Below, in pieces: positions 4,989-6,726 of a DNA stretch of 6,726 nt. The position numbers were made by a program, and so were the translations under genes. The stretch is taken from assembly GCA_937995995.1 (NCBI GenBank), contig CALKIP010000121.1:1-6726 (forward strand), in the 5' to 3' direction. The stretch's first letter is position 1; the number at the start of each line of letters is the position of its first letter. A model generated the notes under the pieces. It worked only from the letters and a program-made list of their open reading frames with translations. It did no database searches and had not been told where the DNA came from. This stretch comes from an uncultured bacterium. Its GTDB lineage: Bacteria; Gemmatimonadota; Gemmatimonadetes; Longimicrobiales; RSA9.

Positions 4989-5123
4989 CCGTGCCTCCAC
5001 AGGTTCGGCCGCCCAGCCAGTGCCGCAGCACGTGTGCCGTACGAACAATACCGGACCGGGCATGGGCTTTGAGAATCGCCGACTTCAGTGAAGACCCACG
5101 TGCCCGATGCACCTGGAGACGTC
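4989..5123. promoter_or_regulatory. Shared upstream region of the NTF2-like fragment and the VOC gene
   Basis: These 135 bases separate two divergent starts and should hold promoters for both. It contains the minus-strand Shine-Dalgarno (4994-4998) and the plus-strand GGAG (5115-5118) of the VOC gene. No clear -35/-10 pair or operator could be assigned by eye. The VOC frame is open back to a GTG at 5088, but that extension is not family-like. Confidence 0.35.
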
Positions 5124-5600
5124 ATGACGGTCAAGCGAATGGACAACGTCGGCATCGTCGTAGAAGATCTTGACGCCGCCATCACGTTCTTCAGCGAACT
5201 CGGACTGATCCTCGAGGGCCGCATGCCCATCGAGGGGGAATGGGCTGGCCGCGTCACCGGCTTGCACGGCCAGCGTGTCGAGACCGCCATGATGCGCACC
5301 CCTGACGGCCACGGTCGCGTTGAGCTTACGCGCTTCGACGCACCCGCGATCGTGTCCGATCATCGCACAGCCCCTGTAAACTCCCTGGGATACCTCCGCG
5401 TCATGTTCGCCGTCGACGACATCGACGACACCCTCGCCCGGCTCAGCAAGCTCGGCGCAACCCTGGTCGATGAAGTCGTCGACTACGAAGACGTCTACCG
5501 GCTTTGCTATATTCGGGGTCCTGAAGGGATTCTCATCGGGCTGGCCCAACAGCTTGGGCAGCAGACCTCCCGAGCGAATCCGATCGATCGCGAGCCGTGA
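5124..5600 (+). CDS. VOC-family (glyoxalase/bleomycin-resistance fold) protein
   Basis: This 158-residue protein has two vicinal-oxygen-chelate modules. Module 1 begins RMDNVGIVVEDLDAAITFFS and ends GRVELTRF. Module 2 begins LGYLRVMFAVDDIDDTLARL and ends GPEGILIGLAQQL. In metal-dependent VOC enzymes the usual ligands are His/Gln and Glu at the start and end of each module. Here the positions read Asn8, Glu67, Arg92 and Gly139, so a canonical metal site is not apparent. It may be a binding protein or belong to a subgroup with different ligands; the substrate is unknown. ATG 5124 is chosen because GGAG (5115-5118) lies 5 bases upstream and the fold starts straight away. A GTG at 5088 would add 12 non-conserved residues. 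A degenerate attC arm 20 bases after the stop suggests a former cassette gene. Confidence 0.87.
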   Translation: MTVKRMDNVGIVVEDLDAAITFFSELGLILEGRMPIEGEWAGRVTGLHGQRVETAMMRTPDGHGRVELTRFDAPAIVSDHRTAPVNSLGYLRVMFAVDDIDDTLARLSKLGATLVDEVVDYEDVYRLCYIRGPEGILIGLAQQLGQQTSRANPIDREP

Positions 5601-5620
5601 TGGTGTGAACGAGAGCTGTA

Positions 5621-5655
5621 CCGTGACGGAGCCGCTGAAGCGGACAGGCGTGCAA
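5621..5655 (+). repeat. attC: Degenerate attC left-arm relic after the VOC gene
   Basis: GTGACGGAGC (5623-5632), GCTGAAGCGG (5634-5643) and ACAGGCGTGC (5644-5653) line up in order with site 1 (2471-2500), which reads TAACGGAGC, GGTGAAGCTG and TCAGGCGTGC. The core TAAC has become TGAC, the same change as in remnant 4. No right half is present before the AraC gene at 5666. Confidence 0.5.
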
Positions 5656-5665
5656 CTTCGAATCC

Positions 5666-6463
5666 ATGACCCCGAAACCTTTCCATTACGCTGAGTTCGC
5701 GCCCACACCCACCCTCGCGGACCACGTGCTGACGTACTGGGCGTTCGAGTCACACATGCCGGCGGACGAATCATTCAGGCATCACGTCTGGCCGGACGGC
5801 TGCGTGTCGCTTCAAGTCGTGACGCGCGGCGGCGCCGTGCTCCGTTCGAGCATCAAGGGGCCGGTGCTCGAGTCCGGGGTCGTGCCGATCACGGGCGGGC
5901 TCACCGTCGTCGGCGTTCGGTTCCGGCCGGACACCGGCGGGATCGTGCTCGGCGTGCCGGCGCCCGAACTTCGGGATCGTGTCGTTCCCGCGGAACGAGT
6001 GCTCGGTCCGGAGATCGGCCGGGTGGCCGCCGCCGCCGCTGCGGCCGTCCCGAACCGCTCGGCGGTCGCCGCGGTCTTCGATGCCTGGCTCTCGACCCGC
6101 ATCGAGGGGACCCCACCGATCGACGCCGTCGTGCGGCGCGCGGTCCACGCGATCGTCGAGGCACGCGGCAACCTATCGATCACTCGTCTCGCCGCCGACG
6201 TCGGACTCGGCATCCGCCAGCTCCAGCGCCGGTTCCGACGCGCCACGGGCCTCTCGCCCAAGGAGTACGCACGCATTCGACGGCTGCGAACCGCACTCTA
6301 TGCGGTGCTGCGCGGAGAGTCCGGCTGGAGCGGTCTGGCCCACGCACTCGGCTACGCCGACCAGTCGCACCTCATCCACGAGTTCGGCGACATGACCGGC
6401 TTCGCCCCCGAGGCGCTGCGGGAGCGGCTCGGCCTGATCGAACACGTCGACGTGACACCCTGA
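5666..6463 (+). CDS. AraC-family transcriptional regulator
   Basis: This is a 265-residue regulator. The N-terminal part (about 1-125) has the YxExxP...LADHVLTYW...WPDGCVSLQ pattern and GVRFRPD seen in AraC proteins with a DUF6597-like sensor domain. The C-terminal DNA-binding domain (about 155-256) holds two helix-turn-helix units: about 171-192 (SITRLAADVGLGIRQLQRRF, then RR) and about 221-243 (WSGLAHALGYADQSHLIHEF). These are followed by TGFAPEALRERL. It is expected to act in the cytoplasm as an activator or repressor responding to an unknown ligand. Length and domains are complete. ATG 5666 is the natural start, although no clear Shine-Dalgarno is present. Codon use is strongly G/C at third positions, like the metalloprotease and unlike the cassettes, so it reads as resident chromosome. 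Neighbouring genes are possible targets, but nothing in the sequence shows which. Confidence 0.9.
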   Translation: MTPKPFHYAEFAPTPTLADHVLTYWAFESHMPADESFRHHVWPDGCVSLQVVTRGGAVLRSSIKGPVLESGVVPITGGLTVVGVRFRPDTGGIVLGVPAPELRDRVVPAERVLGPEIGRVAAAAAAAVPNRSAVAAVFDAWLSTRIEGTPPIDAVVRRAVHAIVEARGNLSITRLAADVGLGIRQLQRRFRRATGLSPKEYARIRRLRTALYAVLRGESGWSGLAHALGYADQSHLIHEFGDMTGFAPEALRERLGLIEHVDVTP

Positions 6464-6565
6464 GACGACCGGGCGGCAACGGCGTCGCATTTCTACAATC
6501 CTCACGACGGCCGACCGTTTAGCTTCGAGGGGGCCCACTATCGTGGATCGAACCAAGGAGCGGAC
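6464..6565 (+). promoter_or_regulatory. Upstream region and ribosome binding site of the exported-protein gene
   Basis: These 102 bases separate the AraC stop from the next start. AAGGAG (6555-6560) lies 5 bases before ATG 6566 and is the best Shine-Dalgarno in the window. TACAAT (6494-6499) resembles a -10 hexamer, but no good -35 sits at the right distance, so the promoter is unproven. Confidence 0.5.
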
Positions 6566-6726
6566 ATGAGCCGTCCATCCCCCGTGGCACACCGAGCCTG
6601 CCGAGCCGTTCTCCTTTCCGCTGCATGCCTGGTCGGTCTGGCGCCGGCCGTGGCGGCCCAGACCACCGAATCCAAGGGACGGACACCTCCGGCGGGGGCG
6701 GCGCCCACGGAGGATGTCGCCGCAGC
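6566..6726 (+). CDS. Exported protein, N-terminus only (runs off window)
   Basis: ATG 6566 with a strong Shine-Dalgarno opens a frame that stays open to the window end (53 complete codons). The start MSRPSPVAHRACRAVLLSAA is a signal peptide: a basic n-region to Arg13, a hydrophobic core at 14-28, and a likely signal-peptidase I site after AVAA (residue 31) before QTTES. Cys21 sits in SAAC, but a lipoprotein box would want Leu at -3, so lipidation is less likely. The mature start is Pro/Ala/Thr-rich and looks like a flexible linker. The product cannot be named from this much sequence. Confidence 0.8.
   Translation, partial: MSRPSPVAHRACRAVLLSAACLVGLAPAVAAQTTESKGRTPPAGAAPTEDVAA

Noticed and set aside
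4604..5173. 189-codon + frame spanning the HAD 3' end and the gap before the VOC gene
   Set aside because: It overlaps the HAD gene in another frame, has Ser/Arg/Pro-rich composition and crosses the VOC start. It is a high-GC artefact.

Overview
The window is GC-rich. It opens with the 3' end of a large secreted-type zinc metalloprotease (DUF4953 family) and closes with the signal peptide of an exported protein cleaved at AVAA|Q. That combination is common in Gemmatimonadota, Acidobacteriota and related soil bacteria. I place it there only tentatively, because no rRNA or other phylogenetic marker is present.

Layout. Positions 2-1015 are the C-terminal part of the metalloprotease, closed by a strong terminator at 1136-1173. 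Directly after the terminator lies a broken integron integrase (about 1174-1388, + strand). Only its C-terminal catalytic segment (HxxR, LLGH, IYTH) remains, and it carries a one-base frameshift near the end. Next comes a 177-bp attI-like spacer and a series of gene cassettes on the + strand: an alpha/beta hydrolase (1569-2432), an NTF2/SnoaL-like protein (2704-3123), a small membrane protein (3377-3835) and a tiny reading frame (about 3923-4084). Imperfect inverted-repeat elements separate them (2468-2588, 3217-3319, 3845-3941, 4079-4122). All carry a G(G/C)TGAAGCTG left arm. The complete ones also carry a CAGCTT(A/G)CC right arm that is one base shorter, plus RYYYAAC/GTTRRRY-type core sites. 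These are attC sites. The cassette-2 boundary is especially clean: its first bases, GTTAGAAC (2582), are the exact reverse complement of GTTCTAAC (3216) at the start of its own attC.

Downstream the array decays. An attC cut short (4079-4122) precedes an intact HAD phosphatase (4174-4839). Back-to-back with it, on the - strand, is the 5' third of a second NTF2-like gene (4836-4988). A VOC/glyoxalase-fold protein follows (5124-5600), and behind it sits a degenerate attC left arm (5621-5655). This suggests the VOC gene was also once a cassette. An AraC-type regulator (5666-6463) and the start of an exported protein (6566 to the end) complete the window and look like ordinary chromosome.

Interpretation. 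I read this as a fossil, or at least integrase-dead, chromosomal integron. The intI remnant points the same way as the cassettes, as in the 'inverted' integrons described in Treponema and a few other lineages, rather than divergently as in class 1-3 integrons. The cassette genes do not form a pathway. They are unrelated small metabolic, binding and membrane proteins, which is typical of environmental cassette arrays.
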